Below are positions 42,735-52,700 of a stretch of DNA of 64,000 bases, piece after piece (the stretch's first letter is position 1; every line of letters starts with the position of its first letter). Below the pieces are notes generated by a model, which saw only the letters and a list, made by a program, of their open reading frames with translations, had not been told where the DNA came from and ran no database searches. This DNA is from Clostridiales bacterium. Lineage in GTDB: Bacteria; Bacillota; Clostridia; TANB77; CAG-508. The position numbers and the translations under genes are program-made. The stretch lies in assembly GCA_019419955.1 (NCBI GenBank), contig JAHZIB010000003.1, positions 1 through 64,000 on the forward strand. The letters are read 5' to 3'.

Positions 42735-43352
42735 GTGAATAGTAATGTAAATATTAGTATTAAGAAGAACCAAGTAATTATAAAAATCGATGAAAATACA
42801 GAACAAAGAATAATTATAGCAGAATTGAAAAAGAAAATTTTGGAGCTTAAAAATTTATATAAAGATGATAAAACTCCAATTTTGATAACTGGTAAAATTT
42901 TAAAGAACAAAGAAATGGAAGAGATACAAAGTTTAATAAAAAGATTTATAGATGTGCAAATAGAGTTTGATAGTCCAAAAGTGCTGGGTTTGCATGGAAT
43001 AAAGAAAACTTTTTATAAGGAAGTTGCAACTTCAGAAACAAAATTTCATAAAGGTTCATTAAGGTCTGGTCAAAGGATAGAATTTGAAGGAAGTATAGTC
43101 ATAATTGGAGATGTGAATGCTGGTGCTGAAGTTATAGCAGGAGAAAATATTATTGTACTTGGAACATTAAGAGGGCTTGCACATGCGGGAGCTAAAGGAA
43201 ACAAAGATGCGGTAATTGAGGCATCGGATATAGAAGCAGTACAAATAAGAATTGCTAATATTGTTAAAGAACTCGAAGCAAATCAGGGAAGTATACATGA
43301 AATAAAGACATCAGCATATATAGATGAAAACGATGAGCTTATATTAGAATAA
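42735..43352 (+). CDS. minC: septum site-determining protein MinC
   Basis: MinC blocks FtsZ polymerisation away from midcell. The 205-residue protein has an N-terminal FtsZ-interacting domain and a C-terminal right-handed beta-helix with RSGQRIEFEGSIVIIGDVNA, GAEVIAGENIIVLGTLRGLA and HAGAKGNKDAVIEA. The start is GTG 42735 with AGGGGGCG upstream. It follows mrdA by 41 bases. MinD and MinE do not follow; minus-strand genes begin next, so minD must be elsewhere. Confidence 0.93.
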   Translation: MNSNVNISIKKNQVIIKIDENTEQRIIIAELKKKILELKNLYKDDKTPILITGKILKNKEMEEIQSLIKRFIDVQIEFDSPKVLGLHGIKKTFYKEVATSETKFHKGSLRSGQRIEFEGSIVIIGDVNAGAEVIAGENIIVLGTLRGLAHAGAKGNKDAVIEASDIEAVQIRIANIVKELEANQGSIHEIKTSAYIDENDELILE

Positions 43353-43395
43353 TATTTTTATGCAGTTTTATTTCATTGAAAACAAAAAGTTTATA

Positions 43396-43803
43396 CTATG
43401 AAAGTAATAGCAAAATTAAAGCGATAAATAAAGACTCATCTTTTACACCTTCATTATACAAAAAGAAAATCAAACAAATAAGTAAAATATCGTCATAATG
43501 CAATTTAATACCAAAAATTTCGAACACAATGTTTGTGTCATCATTAAGCATAGAAGAATTATCATTTACAGAGGGCTGCTTATTATCATAAGCCCTCTCT
43601 TTATATTTATGTTCTGTTTTATTTCGTAAGTCTTTATTTTCATTTCTTCTAGTTTCTCTATTTCGAAAGCCAGATGTGTTCGGGCTTATATTTACATGGT
43701 TATAATTAGAAATATTTCTATTTACAAACCTACTTCTGTTTTGTGAATAACTACTATACATTCTGGGATTAAAATGCGGATAAAATGAATAATCATAGTT
43801 CAT
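43396..43803 (-). CDS. hypothetical protein with hydrophobic C-terminus
   Basis: 135 residues. The N-terminal 85 are low-complexity, rich in Asn, Tyr, Arg and Ser (YSFYPHFNPRMYSSYSQNRS). The C-terminal 45 are hydrophobic with acidic interruptions (FGIKLHYDDILLICLIFFLYNEG, then DESLFIALILLLLS). A similar tail occurs in small clostridial proteins linked with sporulation, but I do not know a function. Its start overlaps the end of the upstream minus-strand gene by 11 bases, so they are coupled. Confidence 0.6.
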   Translation of the reverse strand: MNYDYSFYPHFNPRMYSSYSQNRSRFVNRNISNYNHVNISPNTSGFRNRETRRNENKDLRNKTEHKYKERAYDNKQPSVNDNSSMLNDDTNIVFEIFGIKLHYDDILLICLIFFLYNEGVKDESLFIALILLLLS

Positions 43804-44251
43804 GTTTTACATCACCACCTAGGGAATTAAATGCTTCAAATGCTTTTCCCATACCAAAAAGTTTAATATATTGTTCGACTTTGTCCTGTCTGCTTTTCTT
43901 TAGATAAGGTTTTAAAGATAATAGAAGGTTGGCTCTAGGATCATCTTTGTTAGAATTCATTGCATCCATTACTTGTTTCATTTTTAAAATTGTATTAATA
44001 TCAATGTCAGAAAAATTAAAATTATTCGAATTAGAATTATCAGTGCTTTCTGGATTTTGGTTACTACCACTGTTAGAGTGTTTGGTGCCAAAATTGTTGC
44101 TGTTTTGATTGGAATTAGTCGATGAATTTGTTTTACTATCAGAGGAATTATTCATGTTATTAACAATGTTTTTTAGTTCATCTGGAACATTGCCATTCTG
44201 TAGTATTTGACTTACTTGATTGAATAAACTTTGCATATCGTTATTTTCCAT
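43793..44251 (-). CDS. hypothetical Asn/Ser-rich protein
   Basis: 152 residues: an N-terminal helix (MQSLFNQVSQILQNGNVPDE), a 60-residue Asn/Ser-rich linker, and a helical C-terminus (INTILKMKQVMDAMNSNKDD, RANLLLSLKPYLKKSRQDKV, EQYIKLFGMGKAFEAFNSLG). The last block is a recognisable clostridial pattern without known function. AGGAGG lies before the ATG on the minus strand. Middle gene of a three-gene minus-strand unit. Confidence 0.62.
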   Translation of the reverse strand: MENNDMQSLFNQVSQILQNGNVPDELKNIVNNMNNSSDSKTNSSTNSNQNSNNFGTKHSNSGSNQNPESTDNSNSNNFNFSDIDINTILKMKQVMDAMNSNKDDPRANLLLSLKPYLKKSRQDKVEQYIKLFGMGKAFEAFNSLGGDVKHEL

Positions 44252-44269
44252 AAAAATTCCTCCTAAACA

Positions 44270-44422
44270 TTACTTATTTTTTTTAATCTCATCTATAAGT
44301 GTGTTTGCATCTTTATTCTTTAGCATTTGGCTTACCTTATTTAGCCCCTGTTCTAGCTCTTTTTTATCCATTTTGGCAAGCATTGTCATTAGCTGAGCCA
44401 TATTCATATTGTTATTATCCAT
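44270..44422 (-). CDS. small hypothetical protein, first gene of the minus-strand unit
   Basis: The 50-residue ORF reads MDNNNMNMAQLMTMLAKMDK, then KELEQGLNKVSQMLKNKDAN and ten more residues. GGAAAGGAA precedes its ATG. Its SQMLKNKD region resembles the N-terminus of the following gene (SQILQNGN), so the two may be diverged relatives. It lies 18 bases before that gene and reads in the same direction. Confidence 0.6.
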   Translation of the reverse strand: MDNNNMNMAQLMTMLAKMDKKELEQGLNKVSQMLKNKDANTLIDEIKKNK

Positions 44423-44681
44423 ATAATCACGTTCCTTTCCTGCAATGCACGCCTGTTTAAAAAAAATTTTTTAATCCTTTTTAACAGTACGTTTCAATAT
44501 TAGTATATGTTTAAAAAACTATAATATAATATGAAAAAAAATCAAAATTGTTACTTTTGTAAAACAGTAACAAAAATGTAATATAAGTTTAATATTTCTC
44601 TTAAAATTAAAAATCCGTAGAAGAGGATGTGTAAAAAAACATAATATATACATAAAAAGTTTATAAAAGCGCTTCAAGTGG

Positions 44682-44710
44682 TTGAAAAAACAATAAAAAT
44701 GTCGTATAAT
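44682..44710 (+). promoter_or_regulatory. promoter of surface-protein module 1
   Basis: TTGAAA (44682-44687), a 17-base spacer, TATAAT (44705-44710). About 60 bases further upstream (44577-44640) resemble the region upstream of module 2 (55599-55660), including TGTAATATAA, TTAATATTT and CCGTA. Confidence 0.7.
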
Positions 44711-44742
44711 ATATTTATATGTTATGAAAGATGGAGGTTAAT

Positions 44743-47700
44743 ATGAGTAAACTATTTGAAAAAATGATTGCGTTAATTTTAGTTTTAATTTTAACTACAG
44801 CGAATTTACTTTGGATTGGAGGGTATACATATGTGTATGCATTAAGCGACGAACAGTTGAGTAAGCAAGATGCTGAAACAAATCACAAAAACGTCGAGTT
44901 TAATGCATATTTTAATAACGGTTCGCATAGTCAGATGTTTGAAATAAACAGTGAGGAAGCAATACTATATTTAAAAATAAATGTTATGAATTCAGGATAT
45001 TTGGAAAATGGTGTTATTGAATTCCAAAATGCGAATTTTAGGCTAAAAGACGGGATAAGTAATGAGAATATACAGAGAGTTGATATAAATAATAACAAAA
45101 TACTGTTAAACAAAATAAATAATGGTTCAGATATTACTTTAGAACTTCCAATAGAGATATTAAAGAATGAGAATGTTTCAGTAGACCATTTTAGCAAAGA
45201 GACTACAACTAAATTTACAGGAACTTATGTAAATGGCGAAGGCGATGATTATATTATAGAAAAAGATGTGACTAATAGAATTTCATGGAATGCTACAGCA
45301 GAATCAGAATTGAAAGTTGAAAATACTAAGTTTATACCATATGCAGAAAATGAAAATCTTGGAGTATTAGTACAAACAAAAATCAGATCAAACATAAAAG
45401 ATAATACTTTACCAATAAAGACTACTAACATAGAAATTACAGTACCATCAATTAATAATACATATCCTACATCTGCTACTGTAATTGCACTTAAAACTGA
45501 AGCAACAAATGGAAAAACAGATGGATTGGATTTTGGAAATGCTAATTATACATATAATACAGAAGAAGGAAAGATAAGTATAAATAATTCGAATTTAGCA
45601 GACAGTATATCATGGAAAGGTGGTACTGATGAATATTTAGTTACATATTTATTTGAAGGTGAAGAAATATACAATTTTGTTACTGAAAATGGGATAGATA
45701 GTCAAATAGGTATTACTTCAAATTTAACTGTTTACAGTGGAGAAGAACTTAATATAAATAATAGTGTAAATATTCCAGTTAGATGTACAGAAAAACTTAA
45801 TAATATTATAGACTTTGGAATATCAGCACCATCAAGCCTATCAAAAGGACATATTTATACTAATTATGATGCGAAAAATAAAATAGAAACAGAATATACA
45901 AATAAATATACAGTAACAATACCAAGTGCAAAATTAGTTAATAATTTACAATTTGTGCAAACTATTGATAAATTTATAACGGCTGAAAAAGAAGAAGGAC
46001 TTACAACTATAGGCAATAATAATTATGCATATAATAAAAGAATAGAAATTACCCAAGCGATTTTTAATAAGATACTTGGAGAAGATGGAGTAATAACAGT
46101 TAAAGATAATAAAAACAATGTTTTAGGAATTATTAATAAAGATACAAAATTAGAAAATGGAGTATATGTTTTAGAACTAAACCAACAAAATAACAATAGA
46201 TTAATTATTGAAACTACAGCTCCTATAGCTGAGGGACAGCTAGAGTTAAACATAGTTAAAGCATTAAAAGGAAAAATTGATTATTCAAAAGACCAAATGA
46301 AAAATTTTAACAAGATGGAAATGGAGCTTGTTGGCAAAGCAAATGAAACAAGTACTAATTATACAGTTCAAACAGTATTAAAAGAGCCTGAGACAAAAGT
46401 GGATTTAGAAATAAGCAAGACTGATCTGACCACAGTATTAAAAAATGAAGACGTAGAAATTAGAGCAATTTTAAATACTTCTAGTGAATATAATGCACTA
46501 TTTAAAAATCCAACTTTAAAAATTACTTTGCCATCTAGCATTAAAGAAGTAACACTAAAAAATACGAATATATTATTAGATAATGGATTGAAAGTAGACA
46601 AAGCTACTGTTACTGAAGAGAATGGATGTAAAGTTATAAATGTTAATTTAAAAGGAACTCAAACAGAATATTCAATAAATGCAGAATATAAAGGACCAAT
46701 TATAGTAATAAATACAGACTTAACATTAGATAATTTGGCACCAAGTAGTGCAGAAGTTATTGAAATGCAATATGTGAATGGAAACAATTATGCTATTAAG
46801 ACAGAAGGAACTGTAAAAAAAGATGTTAATGTAGTGGCACCAAGTGGAATAGTAACTGCTAATGGAATTAATAATTATAAAGATGGAGAGGCAGAAGTAA
46901 AAACTATCTCGGGTGAGTCACAAACAGTAGAGTTAGAGACATATTCAGAAGCAAGAACAGCAACTGTTAATGGTACAATAATAAATAACTATTCTAATAA
47001 TATTAATAATGTAAAAATTTTAGGAAGAATACCAGCAGAAGGAAATAAGAAAATTGATGAAAATTCTGATATGGGTTCAAACTTAACTACACCAATGTTA
47101 AGTGATTTAAATGTGACGGGAATTGATAGTAGTAATTATACAGTATATTATTCAGAAAATATAAATGCTACAAATAATTTAGAAGATAAAGCAAATGGCT
47201 GGTCAACAGAAAGAACTACTAATTCATGTTCATATTTAATAGATTTCGCAAATTACGAGATGAAAACTGGAACTAAGGCAGAGTTTTCATATAATATATC
47301 GATACCAGCGAACATGACACATAATAATAGTACATATGAAATGTATAAGGTATACTATGATAATGTTACAGATATAGGAACTATAGCAGAAAGCAAAAAT
47401 TCTGCAGTTGTGGGTATGACTACAGGTCAAGGACCTGAACTAACAGCAGAATTGAGTTCAACAATAGATACAATTAGAGAAGGTCAGATTGTAAGAATGA
47501 CAGCTAAAGTGGAAAATGTTGGAGAGGTTAATGCAGAAAATGTTAAACTAACAGTTAAAGCTCCAATATATACAAAATTTGTAAAATTCTATGTTGCATC
47601 AGAATTTAGAGGAGAAACAGCAAGAGAAAAAACATTAGATGTAGGAAATTTGAAACCAGGAGAAACAAAAGAAGTTTCTTACTATTTAAAAGTGAATGAT

Positions 47701-49728
47701 AATACAATTCTTGATCGAAATTCAGATGAATATAAAAATATGACAGATGAAGAAAAATTACAAATACAAGAACAAGAGGGAAAATATCCAAAAGAAGTGA
47801 AAGCAGAAGCATCAATATCTGCAACTGATTTGGATAATCCAATTAAGAGTGAAACTAGCATAAGCATTCAAGAAGGAAATATTTCAGTTGAAATGATAGG
47901 AAATGCTCCAGAAGACGAAACATTATCACAGGGTAGACAAATAGAGTATGACATTAATATATATAATATTTCAGGTTCAGATAACTTAAGCAATGTTGTT
48001 GCAACAATTGAACTTCCACGAGGTATTAGTTATAATAGTGCAATTATTAGGGACAGTATAATGTCAGATAATGAAACAACAGATGGTGTAAATTATAATC
48101 AAAACAATAATACGGTACAAGTAACTATTCCAAATATGGAAATACAAAAAAATATACATTTAATTGTAACTGTAGATGATTCTGACCAAGTAGGTTCTTT
48201 TATGACAAAAGTTAAAGCAGAGAGTGGAGAGGAGCATTATTCAAATATTGTAGAGTATAATGCCGAAAAGCCGGAAATCGAAATTTCAGAATTGACATCA
48301 AGTCCAAGATATATAAAAGAAGGAGAAAATGTTACATATAAGTTTCAGATAATTAATAAAGGAAGTTCATATATTAGGAATGTTAAAATTACAGATGAGT
48401 TACCCGAAGAGCTTAATTTTGTTAGAGCTACATATACTGTAAAAGGACAAGAGGCAGCAACTACGACATTACAAGATGGAAAAGTAGTTATAGATATTAT
48501 AGAGGTAGAGCCAGAAGAAACTATTGATGTAGAGATTATTGCAAGAGCAGGTTTATTACCAGATACTAATGACAAAGAAATACAAAATCAAGTTAGTGTA
48601 TCAGCTACAAATCTTGAAGAGACAAAAAGCAATACTGTAACCAACATTATAGAGTATTATGAAGGGGCACATACTGATGATGGAACAAACCCAATTAACC
48701 CATCAGGAAGATACAAAATAACTGGTACAGCATGGCTTGACAGCAATCAAAATGGTAAAAGAGAAAATTCAGAAGAATTATTGTCAGGTATTCAAGTGAT
48801 TTTGATGAATAAGGATAGAAACTCAATAGTTAAAGACCCAGATACAAATAAAGAAATGAGAACAACAACAGGAAGTAATGGTAAGTATGAGTTTTCTAAT
48901 GTACCACATGGAGATTATATAGTATTGTTTGCATATGATTCATCAAGATATAGTTTGACTAAATATCAGGAAGCAGGAGTAGACAGTGCATTCAATTCAG
49001 ATGCAATTGATGTAAATATTACTATAGATGGAGAAAGAAAAATTGCAGGTATTACAGACATACTTTCAGTAACAAATGGTAATATAAGAGATATTGATAT
49101 AGGTCTATATAATGCTGAAAAGTTTGATTTAAGATTAGACAAATATATAAATAAAATTACATTAACAACACCAACAATAGGAACTAATACATATAACTAT
49201 GATAATGAGGATCTAGCAAAAATTGAAGTTTTGGGTCAAAATTTAGGGAAAAGTGATGTGGCAATAGAGTACAAAATTGTAGTTACAAATGAAGGGGCAG
49301 TACCAGGTTATGTTAGAAAAATAGTAGATTATTTGCCAGAAGGAGTAAAATTCAATACTGAACTAAACGAGGATTGGTTCTTATCGGATAATGGAAATAT
49401 ATATAATACAAGCTTGGAAAATACAAAAATAGAACCTGGAGAATCTAAAGAAGTTACTTTAATAGTTAGTCATAATATATCAAAAGTAGAAATACTAAAC
49501 AATAGTGCAGAAATCTATGAAGCATATAACGAACAAGGTTTAAATGATATAGATTCAACTCCAGGGAACAAGGTAGAAACAGAAGATGATATGTCAAAAG
49601 CAGATGTAGTATTATCATTAGTAACTGGTGGTACAACGATAATGATAATAACTTTAGTATTAGGAGTTACAGTATTATTAGCATTTGGCGTATATGAGAT
49701 TAAAAGAAGAGTGCTTAAAAAGAAATAG
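44743..49728 (+). CDS. giant membrane-anchored surface protein with DUF11-like and SdrD-B-type domains (module 1, first gene)
   Basis: The 1661-residue protein has a signal peptide (residues 1-33, ending YVYA), a long series of beta-rich domains including DUF11-like repeats (TAKVENVGEVNAENVKLTVK, YKFQIINKGSSYIRNVKITD, EYKIVVTNEGAVPGYVRKIV) and an SdrD-B/Cna-B-type domain near residue 1320 (GTAWLDSNQNGKRENSEELL, GKYEFSNVPHGDYIVLF). A C-terminal membrane helix (MIITLVLGVTVLLAFGVYEI) ends in a basic tail. There is no LPxTG motif, so it is held by the membrane helix. AGG-type site TGGAGG is 5 bases from ATG 44743. It pairs with the next gene, and both are duplicated downstream. Likely adhesin or surface-layer role. 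Confidence 0.82.
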   Translation: MSKLFEKMIALILVLILTTANLLWIGGYTYVYALSDEQLSKQDAETNHKNVEFNAYFNNGSHSQMFEINSEEAILYLKINVMNSGYLENGVIEFQNANFRLKDGISNENIQRVDINNNKILLNKINNGSDITLELPIEILKNENVSVDHFSKETTTKFTGTYVNGEGDDYIIEKDVTNRISWNATAESELKVENTKFIPYAENENLGVLVQTKIRSNIKDNTLPIKTTNIEITVPSINNTYPTSATVIALKTEATNGKTDGLDFGNANYTYNTEEGKISINNSNLADSISWKGGTDEYLVTYLFEGEEIYNFVTENGIDSQIGITSNLTVYSGEELNINNSVNIPVRCTEKLNNIIDFGISAPSSLSKGHIYTNYDAKNKIETEYTNKYTVTIPSAKLVNNLQFVQTIDKFITAEKEEGLTTIGNNNYAYNKRIEITQAIFNKILGEDGVITVKDNKNNVLGIINKDTKLENGVYVLELNQQNNNRLIIETTAPIAEGQLELNIVKALKGKIDYSKDQMKNFNKMEMELVGKANETSTNYTVQTVLKEPETKVDLEISKTDLTTVLKNEDVEIRAILNTSSEYNALFKNPTLKITLPSSIKEVTLKNTNILLDNGLKVDKATVTEENGCKVINVNLKGTQTEYSINAEYKGPIIVINTDLTLDNLAPSSAEVIEMQYVNGNNYAIKTEGTVKKDVNVVAPSGIVTANGINNYKDGEAEVKTISGESQTVELETYSEARTATVNGTIINNYSNNINNVKILGRIPAEGNKKIDENSDMGSNLTTPMLSDLNVTGIDSSNYTVYYSENINATNNLEDKANGWSTERTTNSCSYLIDFANYEMKTGTKAEFSYNISIPANMTHNNSTYEMYKVYYDNVTDIGTIAESKNSAVVGMTTGQGPELTAELSSTIDTIREGQIVRMTAKVENVGEVNAENVKLTVKAPIYTKFVKFYVASEFRGETAREKTLDVGNLKPGETKEVSYYLKVNDNTILDRNSDEYKNMTDEEKLQIQEQEGKYPKEVKAEASISATDLDNPIKSETSISIQEGNISVEMIGNAPEDETLSQGRQIEYDINIYNISGSDNLSNVVATIELPRGISYNSAIIRDSIMSDNETTDGVNYNQNNNTVQVTIPNMEIQKNIHLIVTVDDSDQVGSFMTKVKAESGEEHYSNIVEYNAEKPEIEISELTSSPRYIKEGENVTYKFQIINKGSSYIRNVKITDELPEELNFVRATYTVKGQEAATTTLQDGKVVIDIIEVEPEETIDVEIIARAGLLPDTNDKEIQNQVSVSATNLEETKSNTVTNIIEYYEGAHTDDGTNPINPSGRYKITGTAWLDSNQNGKRENSEELLSGIQVILMNKDRNSIVKDPDTNKEMRTTTGSNGKYEFSNVPHGDYIVLFAYDSSRYSLTKYQEAGVDSAFNSDAIDVNITIDGERKIAGITDILSVTNGNIRDIDIGLYNAEKFDLRLDKYINKITLTTPTIGTNTYNYDNEDLAKIEVLGQNLGKSDVAIEYKIVVTNEGAVPGYVRKIVDYLPEGVKFNTELNEDWFLSDNGNIYNTSLENTKIEPGESKEVTLIVSHNISKVEILNNSAEIYEAYNEQGLNDIDSTPGNKVETEDDMSKADVVLSLVTGGTTIMIITLVLGVTVLLAFGVYEIKRRVLKKK

Positions 49729-49747
49729 GAAGAAAGGAGGAAATAAA

Positions 49748-52700
49748 ATGAGAGCTAAAGTAGCAAAAATTATAGTATTTACTGTAATAATGATTGTTGC
49801 CTTATTTGGTACAGTCAATATACTAAAGAATAAGGTTCTTGCCGTCGAAGGTGAAAATTCTAGTAAAAATAATAATCTTGTTGCTAACATAGGAGAAAGA
49901 GTAGAAGGGGAACCTAATCCAGATGAATATAATTATGAAAGTTCTTGTGGTTCATTTTGGGAAGCAAGGGAAAGAAATACATTGCCTCTACCATTACCGG
50001 CTTATGATGGATACCAAATCTACTGTTCTGAGCATGGTGTGGATGCAGAAGTACTTGACAACTACCCATACTCATATAAGGAAATAGAAGCATCAAATGG
50101 TAGAGGAACATCTGGAAGCCCATGTGTTACATTAGAACCACCAGCAGGTACAATTTCTCCAATAGGATATGAAGCAATAAATTCAGCAGATTTACCACCA
50201 GTAGCTGCATACATCATCTCAGATAGCCCACAAGGGCAGTGGACAGCAGAAAAGCAACGTGGTCTATGGAATCTTTCTGAATATACAGGTGGATTAATTA
50301 GAATATTAGGACATTCCGCAAATGATGGTCCATCTAAATATGATACAGAAGGAATATATTATTATTACTATGACCAAGCTGTTAGAGGAAAAGGACTTCA
50401 ACCGGAAAATCAAACTATTACAAGTGAGCAATTAGGTTCAAATCCATCAGCAGAAGAACTTGAAAAAGTATTAAGAGTAAATATTAATTCTGAAACAGGA
50501 GAATACATTGTAGGACCATTTAAGATGGATTATACTAATGGTAGATATGATAATATTGCATTTTCTGGTGTATCTAATATGGAAGTATTGGGATATAATG
50601 CAAAAGGAGAACTGGTTAGAGGAGCAAAAGAAAACGAAGATAGTGGAGAAGAAGCTATAAAAGTTGAAAAAATAATTTTGGCTGATAAAGTAACGGGAGC
50701 TTTAGGATCTTCACAAGAACCAGACTACTTTACACCAGATCAAGATAAAGTAGATAGAACAGAACAAATATATCCAGAACCAGAACAAGAATTTTACATA
50801 GTATACTCAGATCCAAATGCAGAATTATCACCAAACGATGAAGATAGAGTTGCAAAGATATGCTTAAAAGTAAAATTTCAATACATGCTTGCATATGGTG
50901 AATATACCGAATATGAAGGTACAAAATTGACAGTACAACAAAAACATGAGCATCCTAGTTTGGAGACTTGTACAAAAAGCATTTATTTACAAAGTGCTCA
51001 CCAACAAAATCAAATATGTGTTGATGCGATAAGAGTTCTATATGAGCAAGAACTTATTATATGTGGTGGTGAAGAGCCAATAGACACGACAATGGAGCTT
51101 GGAGGACATGTATGGGAAGATGGAGTAGCAACTAAGGAGTCTAAAGCAGATGGAGTAAGCAATACAGATGGAGAAGGAATAGACACACCACTTCCAAATG
51201 TAAAAGTAACACTATATGAGACAGAAAATGGAAGTGATGGAGAGATTGCTACACTAATGACAGATCCTAATGAAGCAGGAATAGATGAAGCAGAAGTAAT
51301 GCATAGAATTAATTCAACCTTTACAGATGAAAATGGCGATTACTTGTTCAGAGGATTAAATCCAATGAAGAAGTACTATGTAACATTTGAGTATAATGGG
51401 CAGACATATTTACCTACAGAATACTTAAATACTGGTTCAACTCAATATAATTCAGTACAAGATATGGTAAATGCAGGTTTATATAATACAAATGAATGGG
51501 AAGTAACATCAAAAGGAACCGAGGCTGAAACAGCAGGTAGTGTTCAAGGAGTAGATATTGGAAGAAGTGAATTTGACCAAAGATATAAAGAGATTGCATC
51601 ATATCCAGAAAACTATACTTCAAGTAATTCTTTAGGACAAGTTGGAGAAAAGAATGCGGTTTTTACAAAATTAGAATTGATGGGTTATGAATTAAGTGAT
51701 AGTGGCACTTATTCGCAAACAGAAACTCAATTAATAGATGGTTTCAAATATGATGAAAGAGGACTAGAGACAGATGAATATGCAGAGGGTGTAATAAGCC
51801 AGAAAGTAAAAGAATTTATTAATACAAATAAAAAATTCCCTTCTGATGATGAAATGAAATCAATCTATAGTGAAATTGCAGGTGGAGATCAGGATACTTG
51901 GATGAAACTACAATTTATAGAAGATTGCTATATTAATGCTTACTCAGGTTCACCATTAAATGGAGGACAGGTAGACTTATATCCTGTATATGACCAATTT
52001 AAGATTAACAAAGAAATAAATGGAACATATGATATGAGTTCAGATATTATAGATGGTGTGGAATATAAACCAATATATCCTGGACAATACTATGTGAATT
52101 TAGGTCTATGGAGAAGGCAAGAATTTGATATGGCACTTAGAAAAGATGTCTACAAAGCAGCACTTAAAATAAACAATAAAACAGTTGTATATGATTATAA
52201 CCAAAGAAATATTGACAAACCAGAAGATTCTGAAAATAGCAATAATCAGGCAGATGGTCAGGACAATGAATCATATTGGGATATAAACGTAAGAATGTCA
52301 GATTATAATGCATACTATGGGGCATCATATAATGAAAGTGGCAGTAAAGGATATAACAGAGAGTTATATCAGGAAGACTATAACTATAGTAGTAGCGAAT
52401 TAGGACATCCAGGTTCAGATTTAGAGGTATATATCACATATAAGATTTCACTTAGAAACCAATCACAAAGTATTGAAGGAAGAATTAAGGAAGTAGTTGA
52501 CTATTATGATAATGAATTTACTTTTAAACCAAACCTATCTTGGGTAATGTTCCAAAATGAAAATAGCTTTGGAGAACCAGATGATAATGAATATTATTCA
52601 ATGATGGAACAGGAGCAAAGTGTAATTGATGGAGAAAGCACAGCAGCAACATCATTTATCACGGGGGCTAATGATGCAAAAGCTTCAGAAAAAAGTCGTT